DNA of 64,000 nt from Gemmatimonadaceae bacterium (GTDB lineage: Bacteria > Gemmatimonadota > Gemmatimonadetes > Gemmatimonadales > Gemmatimonadaceae): the NCBI GenBank assembly GCA_020851455.1, contig JADZCT010000038.1:62001-126000 (forward strand), given 5' to 3'. This document shows positions 1-8,523 of the stretch, piece after piece (position 1 is the first letter of the stretch; the number at the start of each line of letters is the position of its first letter). The position numbers were made by a program, and so were the translations under genes. The notes beneath the pieces were generated by a model, which did not search any database, was not told the origin of the DNA, and saw nothing but the letters and a program-made list of their open reading frames with translations.

Positions 1-116
1 TCGTGAGCGAGGACTTCACCAGGGCGCTCAAGACGCCGCCGCGAATGTCGCCCATGCCGCCCATGGAGCTCAAGAACAAGACCCAGCCGGTCCCGGTATT
101 CCGGATCGTGCGGTAG
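1..116 (+). CDS. C-terminal fragment of a probable class III adenylate/guanylate cyclase
   Basis: The open frame enters from the left edge (first full codon at 3) and ends at TAG 114-116. The last residues read MELKNKTQPVPVFRIVR. This resembles the usual end of class III nucleotide cyclase domains, where an LKG-type strand is followed by a PVPVYRV-like strand. Only about 37 residues are visible, so no catalytic residue can be checked. The family assignment is therefore an inference from one short motif. The next gene begins 22 bp downstream on the same strand. Confidence 0.45.
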   Translation, partial: VSEDFTRALKTPPRMSPMPPMELKNKTQPVPVFRIVR

Positions 117-137
117 ACGCGGCCCGAGCGCGGCACC

Positions 138-944
138 GTGAAATTCACAGGAGCGACCGTCCACGGCGTTCCGGACGGGTACCGCGCGAGCGCACGCGGC
201 GGCACACTGCTCGTGGCGCGGGATGACGCCCATGACGCGCTGGCTGGCGCGCTCTGCAGCGGCACGCTGCACGCGTGGGCGTCGCACCAGCCCGATGCGT
301 GCGCGTTCGAGGGACGCACCGTTGCATGGGCGACGCGACTCCCGTCCGCAGGAGGCATCGTCGTGCGGCACTCACGCCACGGCGGGCTGCTCCGCGGAAT
401 CACGAGAGACCTCTTCCTCGCCCCGTCCCGCGCGCCGCGCGAACTGCGCGTAGCGCTGCGGCTGCGCGCAGCGCTGGTGCGCACGCCGGACGTCATCGGC
501 TATGCAACGTACTCAGCGCCTGGCCCGTTCTGCCGGGCCGACGTGGTAACCGCGCAAATCGCCGGCGCCGACCTGCCGGCCGCGTGGGTGGCCGCCGCCA
601 AGGACCGTTCCGCACGGCTCGGCATTGCCCGCGCAACCGGCGCCCTGCTCAGCTCGATGCACAGCGCGGGAGTCGTGCACCCTGACCTCAACGCGAAGAA
701 TATCCTGGTCGCCCGTTCCGGTGACGAAGCTGAGGCGTGGCTGCTGGACGTGGATCGCGTCAGGTTCGTGCGACCTGGCGACAGGCGCGCAGCGGATATG
801 AACCTGGCGCGGCTCGATCGCTCGCTGGGCAAGCTGCGACGGATGGGCGCCATTGACATTGACGCCGAAAGCTGGGAGGCCCTGCAGAGCGTGGCGCGCG
901 CCGCAGCGCCACCCGCCACGGCGAACGCCCGAGGCGCGCATTGA
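138..944 (+). CDS. Lipopolysaccharide kinase family protein (KdkA/WaaP/InaA-like)
   Basis: A 268-residue protein with GTG start. The kinase-like core carries GVVHPDLNAKNILV, matching the catalytic loop of Kdo/heptose kinases (usual form H-x-D-L-N-A-x-N-I-L). It is followed by LLDVDRVRF, equivalent to the metal-binding D-x-D-R segment. Enzymes of this family phosphorylate Kdo or heptose of the LPS inner core at the cytoplasmic face of the membrane. The following glycosyltransferase-9 gene overlaps its stop by 4 bp (TTGA), so the two are probably co-translated for LPS core assembly. The exact acceptor sugar cannot be read from sequence. Confidence 0.75.
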   Translation: MKFTGATVHGVPDGYRASARGGTLLVARDDAHDALAGALCSGTLHAWASHQPDACAFEGRTVAWATRLPSAGGIVVRHSRHGGLLRGITRDLFLAPSRAPRELRVALRLRAALVRTPDVIGYATYSAPGPFCRADVVTAQIAGADLPAAWVAAAKDRSARLGIARATGALLSSMHSAGVVHPDLNAKNILVARSGDEAEAWLLDVDRVRFVRPGDRRAADMNLARLDRSLGKLRRMGAIDIDAESWEALQSVARAAAPPATANARGAH

Positions 945-2038
945 CGCCTGCTCGCGACACCTCGGCGGCCGGCAGCTCAGTGAGCCTGGAACGCGTGTGC
1001 ATCGTGATGATGAGCGCCGTCGGCGACGCCGTGCACGTGATGCCTGTCATCCACTCGATCAAGCGGGCGGCGCCCGACGCCCGAATCACCTGGGTTCTGC
1101 AGCCTGGGCCCGCCACGCTCGTGCGCGGGCATCCGCTCGTGGACGACATCGTCGAGTTCGACCGCACCGCCGGGCTGCGCGGATTCCTCCGCGTTCGGCG
1201 CGCACTCGCCTCGCGGCCGGCCACCGTCGTCGTCAACCTGCAAGTCTACTTCAAAGCCGGAATCATCACCGGCTTCAGTCGCGCGCCGGTCAAGCTGGGC
1301 TTCGACCGCGCCCGCGCACGCGACGCCAACTGGATCTTCACCAACCATCGCATTCCGCAGCACGCAATGCAGCATGTCCAGGACCAGTACCTGGAGTTCT
1401 GCTCCTGGCTCGGCGCTCCAACCGACCGCGTGGAATGGAACCTCGGCCCGTGGAACGACGAAGAGCGCGCCTGGCAGCACGACTTCTTCGCGCAGTTCGA
1501 CCGTCCGGTCGTGCCGATCGTGGTCGCGACGAGCAAACCCGAGAAGGACTGGATGCCAGAGCGCTGGGCAGAGGTGTGCGACGCCCTGAACGCGGACTTC
1601 GGACTGCAGCCCGTGCTCGTTGGCGGCCGGTCGCCCCGTGAACTGGCGGCCGAAGCGGCAATCCTCGCCCGTGCGCGGCACCGGCCGGCCTCGGCGCTTG
1701 GCAGCGGCCTGCGGCGGCTCGCCGCGATCCTCGATGGCGCCGAGCTTGCACTCACGCCCGACACCGGTCCGCTCCACTTGGCGGTCGCGCTGAGGACGCC
1801 GGTCATTTCGCTGATCGGCTACTCGAACCCAAAGCGCGTGGGGCCATACCGGTGGTGCCGCGACCTCGTAATAGATGCCTACGGTGACCCAGGCGAGGAC
1901 TACCCCATCTCGATGGAGAACCGGCCCGGACGCATGCCGCGCATTGCCGTCCGCGATGTCCTCGACCGCGTGGAGCGGTGGCGGGCCGCCAAGAAAGAGG
2001 CCGCCCCCGGCACCGTTCCGTGGGCGGCCAACGCATGA
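941..2038 (+). CDS. Glycosyltransferase family 9 (heptosyltransferase-like)
   Basis: A 365-residue protein. The N-terminal Rossmann half has VCIVMMSAVGDAVHVMPVI, the usual ADP-heptose transferase start. The C-terminal half has LTPDTGPLHLAVALRTPVI, the nucleotide-sugar site of GT9 enzymes (D-T-G-x-x-H-L-A). These enzymes add heptose to the LPS inner core. The TTG start at 941 overlaps the previous stop; a GTG at 980 would give a start just before the first beta strand and is a good alternative. It forms a two-gene LPS unit with the kinase-like gene upstream and converges on the response regulator downstream. Confidence 0.85.
   Translation: MTPARDTSAAGSSVSLERVCIVMMSAVGDAVHVMPVIHSIKRAAPDARITWVLQPGPATLVRGHPLVDDIVEFDRTAGLRGFLRVRRALASRPATVVVNLQVYFKAGIITGFSRAPVKLGFDRARARDANWIFTNHRIPQHAMQHVQDQYLEFCSWLGAPTDRVEWNLGPWNDEERAWQHDFFAQFDRPVVPIVVATSKPEKDWMPERWAEVCDALNADFGLQPVLVGGRSPRELAAEAAILARARHRPASALGSGLRRLAAILDGAELALTPDTGPLHLAVALRTPVISLIGYSNPKRVGPYRWCRDLVIDAYGDPGEDYPISMENRPGRMPRIAVRDVLDRVERWRAAKKEAAPGTVPWAANA
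1999..2029. terminator. Stem-loop at the 3' end of the GT9 gene
   Basis: GGCCGCCC (1999-2006) pairs perfectly with GGGCGGCC (2022-2029) around a 15-base loop. It lies inside the last codons of the glycosyltransferase, before the convergent response-regulator gene. There is no clear T-run, so a terminator role is only a suggestion. Confidence 0.3.
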
Positions 2039-2083
2039 CCGCAGAACCCCGACGCGTCGCGAAGGCGACTCACCGGCGGGAAA

Positions 2084-2743
2084 TCAGGACTCCAGCAGCT
2101 TGAGCTTGAGGGCGAACTTCACGTAGTCGCTCCGGTGGTGGAGCCCGAGCTTCTCGTTGATCCGCTGCTTGTAGGTATCCACCGTCTTCGGGCTGATGTG
2201 CAACTGCTCGCCGATCTCGGGGGCGCTGTAGCCGGACGCCACGAGGCGAAGGATCTCCTGCTCGCGGTTCGAGAGGTCCTCGAAGCGGTTGCGCTCGCTG
2301 GCGCCCTGCTCGCGCCGCTTGAACTCCTTGGCGAGCGCGCGCGCCGCGCCGGCCTGCAGATAAGGATCTCCATTGGCGACGATCCGCACCGCCGCAACGA
2401 GTTCGCGGTCCGCCGCGCTCTTTACCAGATAACCGCTTGCGCCCGCTTCGAGCGCCGGGACGAGGTACTCATCCTCGGTGTGCATGGTAAGTATGAGGAT
2501 CTTCGACAGGGATCCGCTCGCGATGATCTCCTTCGTCGCCGTCGCGCCATCCATCTCGTCCATCGAAAGATCCATTACGATGACGTCCGGCTTGAGGCGC
2601 TCGGCAAGCGCCACGGCTTCACGTCCGTTGCGGGCTTCGCCCACAACGTCTATGTCCTTGGCCTCTCCCAGAACGGCGCGCAATCCCGCGCGCACGACTG
2701 CGTGGTCGTCCACGAGCATCACGCGAATCAAGTCGCCCATCAT
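2084..2743 (-). CDS. NarL/FixJ-type response regulator
   Basis: A 219-residue protein with a receiver domain (about 6-125) and a LuxR-type HTH (about 150-215). The acidic pocket is VDD at 11-13, the likely phosphoacceptor is D58 in VIVMDLSM, and the conserved Lys lies in YLVKSA. The HTH has the typical LSNREQEILRLVASGYSAPEIG start. The ATG at 2743 is chosen because it precedes the receiver domain directly and has a GGAGAG sequence upstream. It is divergent from the PAS histidine kinase at 2960, its probable partner. That kinase has a HisKA rather than the HisKA_3 domain usual for NarL regulators. Confidence 0.9.
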   Translation of the reverse strand: MMGDLIRVMLVDDHAVVRAGLRAVLGEAKDIDVVGEARNGREAVALAERLKPDVIVMDLSMDEMDGATATKEIIASGSLSKILILTMHTEDEYLVPALEAGASGYLVKSAADRELVAAVRIVANGDPYLQAGAARALAKEFKRREQGASERNRFEDLSNREQEILRLVASGYSAPEIGEQLHISPKTVDTYKQRINEKLGLHHRSDYVKFALKLKLLES

Positions 2744-2959
2744 CGTGACGAAGCTCTCCTCCCTGCCGTCCGCGCCACGACACAACCAGCGCGAACCGAC
2801 AACCCGACATGGTAGATTAGGGACGTACGACGTCCCGCGCTTCGCATCCTAGCCGTACCGGTACACCATTCGCGTAAGGCGATCACCGGAAAGAATGCCT
2901 AGTATCCTTACATATATGTCAGGCGACTCCCTACACGACAAGCCGGAGGCCAGCCAGCG
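2744..2959. promoter_or_regulatory. Divergent control region of a two-component system
   Basis: This 216-bp gap separates the leftward response regulator from the rightward kinase and is visibly richer in A/T than its surroundings near 2880-2930. It contains a perfect inverted repeat, GGGACGT-ACG-ACGTCCC (2820-2836), and a perfect palindrome, GTACCGGTAC (2855-2864). Both are candidate regulator sites. No unambiguous -35/-10 pair was identified. Confidence 0.45.
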
Positions 2960-4081
2960 TTGAACCAGCTCACTACGGACCGCCTGCTGCGTGCAAGCGT
3001 GGCCACGTCCATTGATGCAATAATCTGCACCGACGAAAGACGAAAGATCACGTTCTTCAACCACGGCGCCGAAGCGATGTTTGGCTACAGCGCCGAGGAA
3101 ATGATGGGCAAGCCCCTCGACGTGCTGATCCCGCACAGGTTCCAGGCCGCGCACCGCGAGCATGTCGAGAAGTTCGGCGCATCCCGGCAGGCGACCCGGC
3201 TGATGGGAGAGCGTCGAGAAGTATCCGGCCTTCGGAAGGACGGGACCGAGTTCCCTGCGGCTGCCTCGATCGCGCAGGTGACCCTGGACGGCGAGCACGC
3301 GTATTCCGTGGTTCTTCGCGATGTCACGGAACAGCATCGCTTCGAGCAGGAGAACTCCGAGCTGGTGCGCGAGCTGCGGGCGGCGGTGGTGGCGCGCGAC
3401 GACATGCTTGGCATCGTCTCGCACGACCTCCGGAACCCGGTGAACGCGGTGAAGATGCTGGCGGCGGCAATCGTGCGGGCCGGCGAGACGGCTTCGCTTC
3501 CTCCGGTGGTGGCGGAGCACGCGGGCGTGCTCCTGCAAGCAGCGCGCCAGATGGATGCGCTCATCCAGGATCTGCTCGACGTATCGCGGCTCGAGTCTGG
3601 CCGGATGACGATGGCGCCGCGTCCTGTCGCGATGACTGAGCTTGTCGCGACAGCCACCAGCCTGCTTGCACCAGCTGCGGAAGAGGCGGGGGTCCGGCTT
3701 ACGTCGAGCGTCTCGGGCTCGCTTCCCCAGGTTGACGTTGATCCCGACCGGATGGTGCAGGCGCTGTCGAACCTCGTGAGCAACGCGGTGAAGTACACAC
3801 CCTCCGGCGGCCGCGTGGACGTCAACGCGCAGGTGGACGGCGACATCGTGCGCGTATCGGTGGAAGACACGGGTGTTGGGATCCCGGAGGCGGAGCTGCA
3901 CCGCGTGTTCGACCGGTTCTGGCAATCGCGGCGCACGAACCGCAGTGGCGCGGGGCTCGGGCTCACGATCGTCCGGGGCATAGTGCGGGCGCATGGCGGC
4001 CGGATCTGGATCGAGAGTCGGCCAGGCGAGGGAACCAAGGTGCACTTCAGCGTCCCGCGGGCAGCGCGCGCCGACGCCTAG
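2960..4081 (+). CDS. Soluble PAS-domain sensor histidine kinase
   Basis: A 373-residue protein without a membrane segment. A PAS domain (about 8-125) is followed by a short coiled coil, HisKA with H155 in IVSHDLRNP, and an ATPase domain. That domain has an N-box (NLVSNAVKYTPSGG), a G1 box (VEDTGVGIP) and a G2 box (GAGLGLTIV). The TTG start at 2960 is the first usable codon after an in-frame stop and has GGAGG at 2944-2948. It probably senses a cytoplasmic cue through PAS and phosphorylates the divergent NarL-type regulator, although that pairing is inferred only from position. Confidence 0.88.
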   Translation: MNQLTTDRLLRASVATSIDAIICTDERRKITFFNHGAEAMFGYSAEEMMGKPLDVLIPHRFQAAHREHVEKFGASRQATRLMGERREVSGLRKDGTEFPAAASIAQVTLDGEHAYSVVLRDVTEQHRFEQENSELVRELRAAVVARDDMLGIVSHDLRNPVNAVKMLAAAIVRAGETASLPPVVAEHAGVLLQAARQMDALIQDLLDVSRLESGRMTMAPRPVAMTELVATATSLLAPAAEEAGVRLTSSVSGSLPQVDVDPDRMVQALSNLVSNAVKYTPSGGRVDVNAQVDGDIVRVSVEDTGVGIPEAELHRVFDRFWQSRRTNRSGAGLGLTIVRGIVRAHGGRIWIESRPGEGTKVHFSVPRAARADA

Positions 4082-4096
4082 AAGTGGGTGCAGCGG

Positions 4097-4696
4097 CTAT
4101 GGGGCGGCGATGCCGCGCGTGAAGTCGTACCGCAGCCCGACCTGGGCGAGCAGGTCCACGAGGCGGCGCAGGCCGAGGCCCATGACGCTGAAGTAGTCGC
4201 CGTCCACGCGCTCGACGATCGTGGCGCCGTACCCTTGGATGCCGTACGCGCCCGCCTTGTCCATCGGCTCGCCTGTGGCCACGTACGCCTCGATCTCGCC
4301 GGGCGTCAGTTTGCGAAAGGTCACCCGAACGGTCTCGACGGCCGAGGCAACGTGCCCGGCGCGCGACACGGCAATGGCGGTATGCACGACGTGCGACCGC
4401 CCGCTGAGCCGATCGAGCATGCGTCGCGCGTCCGCTGGATCTTCCGGCTTGGCGAGGATAGCGCCGTCGAGGACGACAGTCGTGTCGGCGGCTATGATGA
4501 CCGTGCCGGGTTCCAGCGCAGCGACTTTGGCGGCCTTGTCGCGCGCGACGCGCTCGACATACGCTACCGGGTCCTCTCCGGCGCGGGCCGACTCGTCAAC
4601 GTCAGCCGGGCGCACCTCATGCCCGATTCCGACCAGGTTCAGGAGGTCGCGGCGACGCGGCGATGCCGAGGCGAGCACCACGCGCAGCGCGCTCAT
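4097..4696 (-). CDS. maf: Maf-family nucleotide pyrophosphatase
   Basis: A 199-residue protein starting [19 protein letters not shown], the standard Maf opening with the S-x-S-P-R-R substrate loop. It also has the central DTTVVLDG segment and an ILAKP motif. Maf/YhdE/YceF proteins hydrolyse non-canonical or specific nucleoside triphosphates (dTTP/UTP or m7GTP) to monophosphates. The ATG at 4696 overlaps the dtd stop by 4 bp, which fixes the start; longer upstream extensions are only the dtd gene in another frame. Its substrate class cannot be decided from sequence alone. Confidence 0.92.
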   Translation of the reverse strand: MSALRVVLASASPRRRDLLNLVGIGHEVRPADVDESARAGEDPVAYVERVARDKAAKVAALEPGTVIIAADTTVVLDGAILAKPEDPADARRMLDRLSGRSHVVHTAIAVSRAGHVASAVETVRVTFRKLTPGEIEAYVATGEPMDKAGAYGIQGYGATIVERVDGDYFSVMGLGLRRLVDLLAQVGLRYDFTRGIAAP

Positions 4697-5130
4697 CGCT
4701 CGAGCCAGAGCGTGACCGGTCCGTCGTTCACGAGCTCGACCTGCATCATGGCCCCGAACTCGCCGGTCTCCACCCGCAATCCGCGCTCGCGCAGCGCGGC
4801 CACGAACCGGCCGAAGAGCGGTCTGGCCGCGTCGGGGTGAGCCGCCTGAATGAAGCTTGGCCTCCGTCCCTTCGACGCATCGCCGTAGAGGGTGAACTGC
4901 GACACGACGAGCAGCGCGCCGCCCGCTTCGGCCAGTGGCAGGTTCATCTTCCCGTCGGCGTCGGCAAACAGGCGCAGCCCCGTGATCTTGTCTGCCATCC
5001 ACTCGATCTGCTCGCTACCGTCGCCGTGCGTGAACCCGGCGAGGACGACGTAGCCGCCCTCGATGCGGCCGGTTTCCCGGCCTTCCACGGTGACGTGCGC
5101 GCGCGATACGCGCTGGAGGAGGACTCTCAT
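4693..5130 (-). CDS. dtd: D-aminoacyl-tRNA deacylase
   Basis: A full-length 145-residue DTD. It begins [17 protein letters not shown] and has the two family motifs: [17 protein letters not shown] in the middle, and [10 protein letters not shown] at the C-terminus with the cis-proline G-P pair that gives chiral selection. The enzyme hydrolyses D-aminoacyl (and mis-charged glycyl) esters from tRNA in the cytoplasm. It lies 9 bp behind the DHA2 transporter and overlaps maf by 4 bp, so all three are probably one leftward transcript. Confidence 0.95.
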   Translation of the reverse strand: MRVLLQRVSRAHVTVEGRETGRIEGGYVVLAGFTHGDGSEQIEWMADKITGLRLFADADGKMNLPLAEAGGALLVVSQFTLYGDASKGRRPSFIQAAHPDAARPLFGRFVAALRERGLRVETGEFGAMMQVELVNDGPVTLWLER

Positions 5131-5139
5131 TGCCCGGCC

Positions 5140-6699
5140 TCAGTCGGCGATGACTTCCATGCCAACCGCGTGCTCGACCCCCTTGAGGAAGAACACGAGC
5201 GGAAGGCAGACGAGGAAGAGCACGGTCACGAGCTGGAACACGTGATTGTACGAAAGCACGGCGGCCTGCTGCGTCACGCGGCCATCGAGCAGCGCGAGCG
5301 AGCGCTGCGTGGCGGTCTGCGCGTCAGCGCCTCCGGCTCGCATCGCGCCCTGCACCATCTGGAGCCATCGCAGCGTTGCCGGGTCCGTTGCTCCCGCGTG
5401 CCAGCTCACGACGTCGTGGTAGCGGGCGATTCCGGCAGTGAGCTGCGTTGCCGAGAACGCGACGCCCACGCTCCCGAACACCTGGCGCACCACGTTGTAG
5501 AGGCCGGCGGCGGATGTCATGCGCGCCCGCTCGATAGTCGCGAGCGCGGCCGTGCTCAGCGCGACGAAGATCAGCCCGAATCCAACACCCTGCCACATCT
5601 GTGGCCAGAACAGATCCCAGAAGCCGACGTCACTCGTGAGCCGCGAGAGCGCAAAGAACGAGTAGGCGCTTACCGCCAGCCCGGTCCCCACGAGCACGCG
5701 CGGACCCAGCCGGTTGTACGACCTGCCCGCGATTGGCATGAGCACCGCCATTGCAAGCCCGCGCGGCATCAGCACGAGCCCGGATTCGTATGCGCTGTAC
5801 CCGAGCAGCGTCTGGAGGAACAACGGAAGCAGGAAGAGGGCAGCCATCAGGCCAAGCCCGAGGATCGCGCCAATGGCCGTCGCGGAGGCAAACGCCGTGT
5901 TCCTGAACAGCCGCAGGTCCACGGCGGGCGTGTCGCTCTTCAGCTCGCGCCAGATGAACAGCGCCAGGCCGATGGCCGCGACGATCGCGAGCCGCCGGAT
6001 GAACGCGGAATCGAACCAGTTGTCCTTCTCGCCGTTTTCGAGCATGAGCTGCAGCGCGCCAAGGCCCATCGTCAGCAGCGCGAGTCCCCCCCAGTCAATG
6101 TGCCCCTTGACGCGGACGAGGTATGGCGGGTCCTGGATGAAGCGCATCACCATGAACACGTTCAGCACGCCGATCGGCACGTTGATGAAGAACACCCATG
6201 GCCACGAGTACTGGTCGGTGATCCACCCGCCCAGTGTGGGGCCAAAGGCGGGAGCCAGCACCACCCCGACGCCGTAGAGGCCCATCGCCACGCCCTGTTC
6301 CTCGGGCGGGAACACTTCCCGCAGGATCGCCTGCGAGACCGTGATCAGCACGCCCCCGCCGATCCCCTGGATGATGCGCCAGAACACGAGCGCGCCAAGC
6401 GAGCCGGACAGGCCGCACGCCATCGAGGCGCCGGTGAACGCAACGATGCTCGCGATGTAGAAGTTCTTGCGGCCGAAGTGCGAGCTCAGCATGCTCACGA
6501 TCGGCATGATGATCACGTTCGACAGGATGTATCCCGTGACTACCCATGTGATTTCGTCCACCGTCGCGCCAAGCGTGCCGCGCATGTCGGGAAGCGCGAC
6601 GTTGACGATGCTCGAGTCGAGGACCGCCATGACCGTGCCGATGAGCACCGTCCCGGCGATGACCCACTTGTTCGCGGCCTGGTTAGTGTAGGAAGACAT
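5140..6699 (-). CDS. DHA2-family drug efflux MFS permease (EmrB/QacA-like)
   Basis: A 519-residue, strongly hydrophobic protein of the length expected for a 14-TM DHA2 transporter. It opens with WVIAGTVLIGTVMAVLDSSIVNVALPDM, where the acidic D in the first helix is typical. The family motif C is present as GVGVVLAPAFGPTLGGWI. It would export drugs or other amphiphiles using the proton gradient. DHA2 pumps commonly partner with an EmrA-like membrane fusion protein, but none is adjacent. Instead the space directly upstream holds a decayed IS3-family element, so the original promoter or partner may have been lost. Confidence 0.9.
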   Translation of the reverse strand: MSSYTNQAANKWVIAGTVLIGTVMAVLDSSIVNVALPDMRGTLGATVDEITWVVTGYILSNVIIMPIVSMLSSHFGRKNFYIASIVAFTGASMACGLSGSLGALVFWRIIQGIGGGVLITVSQAILREVFPPEEQGVAMGLYGVGVVLAPAFGPTLGGWITDQYSWPWVFFINVPIGVLNVFMVMRFIQDPPYLVRVKGHIDWGGLALLTMGLGALQLMLENGEKDNWFDSAFIRRLAIVAAIGLALFIWRELKSDTPAVDLRLFRNTAFASATAIGAILGLGLMAALFLLPLFLQTLLGYSAYESGLVLMPRGLAMAVLMPIAGRSYNRLGPRVLVGTGLAVSAYSFFALSRLTSDVGFWDLFWPQMWQGVGFGLIFVALSTAALATIERARMTSAAGLYNVVRQVFGSVGVAFSATQLTAGIARYHDVVSWHAGATDPATLRWLQMVQGAMRAGGADAQTATQRSLALLDGRVTQQAAVLSYNHVFQLVTVLFLVCLPLVFFLKGVEHAVGMEVIAD

Positions 6700-6734
6700 G
6701 AATCCCGACTGGTGATGCCTGCATCAAAGACAGG

Positions 6735-7092
6735 AACAGGAAGCCACGCGCCATCGGAATGTAGGTGATGTCCATGGCCCAGACCTCGTTCGGCGTGGCG
6801 ATCACCCGATGGCGCAGCAGGTACGGCAGCGCGTGGGTCCGCTCGATCATTGCCTGGCGCTCAGCCACCTGGCCCTGGTGAGCGCGCGATCCAGGAAATT
6901 GTTCTCGGGCGCGAGATCGCCAATCTTCGCATGCAGCGTCTTCACCTCCACCGGCGGCCCGGCGGGGCGCCCGTCGGCAGAGACGTCGGCGGCGCCGCCC
7001 AGCAACCGCTCGCGCCACTCGCCCTTCACGGCGGCCAACGCGACCTTGGCCTTGAAGGCGGGCGAGTGACCCCGACGGGGACGACGGGGCAT
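6735..7092 (-). pseudogene. Internally deleted IS3-family transposase remnant (orfA/orfB)
   Basis: The leftward frame from ATG 7092 reads RRGHSPAFKAKVALAAVKGE, then GPPVEVKTLHAKIGDL and ENNFLDRAL, all typical of IS3-family OrfA. It seems to lack the middle HTH stretch expected after KGE. OrfA stops at 6847 with a 4-bp ATGA overlap to an OrfB start (MIERTHALP). OrfB jumps directly to NEVWAMDITYIPMARGF, the beginning of the DDE integrase core, and then similarity ends. Most of OrfB, including the rest of the catalytic domain, is missing, so the element is inactive. It flanks the restriction-modification genes. Confidence 0.8.
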
Positions 7093-7230
7093 GGACACGA
7101 CTCCTGGACCGATGGACGAAAGATCGCCCGGTCTGCCCGCCTGTCCGGTCATCCACTCTGTTCAAAATCCCGGAGCCATTTCTTGTTCATCAGGATCGTG
7201 CACTAGCCGGCGCGACGAGTCCGACCGCGG

Positions 7231-8460
7231 TCATGGAAGCTGGTCGAGAAAATCCCTGACGCGCAGAATCATCGTCTGAGCCTTCCTGCTGTACATGTTT
7301 CGGCTGGGGGTTGGTATCACCAACGTCAACTTCGCTGCCTGCATTGCCGCAATTGATCGCCCGGAGACGCCCTGGTCCATGGTCAGCAGGTGTTTGTGCG
7401 GAATCCGCTCGGCTTCTCGCAACACCTGCCTCCAGCGGTCCTTCAGCGTGAATTTTGCGGTAAGCATCCGCAGACCGTCACTCGGGGTTCCGGGATCGTG
7501 GTACGCCTTGGCACTGGGGAAGACAAAGTCCGGCCTTTCGTAATGCTCCGTGGTCACCTGGGCCTCGTACGCGATCTTGTGCGCATCGAAGACCCGCGCA
7601 GCGTGAAGCTGAAGCGCCCCACCGGCCCGGGAGACGCGCGACTGACGTAGACTCATCGTGAATTCCCGAAACCCGAGGACATCGGGTTTCCGATCTGCAT
7701 CGAAGAATCCCTGGCTGACCCGCTGGGCGATCAGCGCATCTTCCCACAGTCGGAACACAGCAGCTTCAACCTCAATCCAGCGGTGGAGCGCGCCGTCCGG
7801 ATCCTGCACGGGGTCGACATCCTTGACCCCTCTGTTGATGAAAGCCGCCACTTCGCGCCCGCTGGGAAGTTTGCCTCCAAACTGATCGATCAGCGCCTTC
7901 GCGATCGTCTCTGCGATGTCCCGTTCGGGGCCGTCGGCTGGGTACGATTCAGCGAGACCAAGATCTTCAAGAATTACAGCAGCGCCGAACGTGATTGCGG
8001 TATCGTGTTCAAACATGTGCACCTGAATCGTCTTTGATTCAGTCAGGCCGAAGAGCGCGACGAGTTGGTCTTCACGAGCCGAGCCAGCGGGGGCGAAGAG
8101 AATGGCGAGGTCATCGGCTTCGCTGATCGTGAGTATCATCAGGTCATTGGCGCGCAGATGCTGAATGGCACTGACTTCCTCTGGGTAGTAGAGGCGCCAC
8201 TCGGCCGAGCGATTTGGGTCATTCGCGCGGGCGTCGTACCATGTAGCGATTGACTTGATGGCCTCGGCTGGGCCATCATCGTTGAGATACACCAGATACG
8301 TCGCGGGCCGGTCCTTGAAGCCGTCAGGACCGAGCAGATCCCGGAGCTTGTTGACTCCCTGGAATTCGTGGCCGTTGGAAACGCGGGCGTCAACCTCGTG
8401 CGCAGTGAGCCTTTTCCATGCCACGCCTTTGAAGTGATTCTTGAGCGTGCCCCAGTTCAT
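7231..8460 (-). CDS. EcoRII-like type II restriction endonuclease
   Basis: A 409-residue protein, close to the roughly 404 residues of EcoRII. The N-terminal half fits the EcoRII effector-binding domain. The C-terminal half is an EcoRII-type PD-(D/E)XK domain: D311 (RPDFVFPS), Y320, K336 and K340 lie at +9, +25 and +29, the same spacing as I recall for EcoRII D299, Y308, K324 and K328. The segment around KDRWRQVL and KHLLTMDQGVS is also typical. It probably cuts unmethylated CCWGG-like sites and needs two sites for activity. Start ATG 8460 is chosen by length and homology. It is divergent from its methyltransferase. Base composition is lower in G/C than in the flanking genes. Confidence 0.88.
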   Translation of the reverse strand: MNWGTLKNHFKGVAWKRLTAHEVDARVSNGHEFQGVNKLRDLLGPDGFKDRPATYLVYLNDDGPAEAIKSIATWYDARANDPNRSAEWRLYYPEEVSAIQHLRANDLMILTISEADDLAILFAPAGSAREDQLVALFGLTESKTIQVHMFEHDTAITFGAAVILEDLGLAESYPADGPERDIAETIAKALIDQFGGKLPSGREVAAFINRGVKDVDPVQDPDGALHRWIEVEAAVFRLWEDALIAQRVSQGFFDADRKPDVLGFREFTMSLRQSRVSRAGGALQLHAARVFDAHKIAYEAQVTTEHYERPDFVFPSAKAYHDPGTPSDGLRMLTAKFTLKDRWRQVLREAERIPHKHLLTMDQGVSGRSIAAMQAAKLTLVIPTPSRNMYSRKAQTMILRVRDFLDQLP

Positions 8461-8507
8461 GGGTCGGTTGGGCTGAGAGTGATCGGGTTGACGGCGGGAG
8501 GAAGTGA

Positions 8508-8520
8508 GGGCATTTTGTCC
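8508..8520. promoter_or_regulatory. Candidate methyltransferase autoregulatory operator
   Basis: GGGCATTTTGTCC is an imperfect 13-bp inverted repeat (GGGCA-TTT-TGTCC, one mismatch), ending 3 bp before the methyltransferase ATG in the 63-bp divergent gap. It resembles the GGACA-N3-TGTCC element that, as I recall, the HTH domain of the related SsoII methyltransferase binds. The methyltransferase here also has an N-terminal HTH. Confidence 0.5.
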
Positions 8521-8523
8521 GCC

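Noticed and set aside
2849-4045. Long leftward open frame opposite the PAS kinase
   Set aside because: The kinase frame has clear PAS, HisKA and ATPase motifs; the opposite frame has none.
4663-6768. Long rightward open frame of 701 codons opposite dtd and the efflux pump
   Set aside because: It is antisense to two well-supported genes, its composition is Arg/His/Glu-rich as expected for a shadow frame in GC-rich DNA, and it has no recognisable domain.
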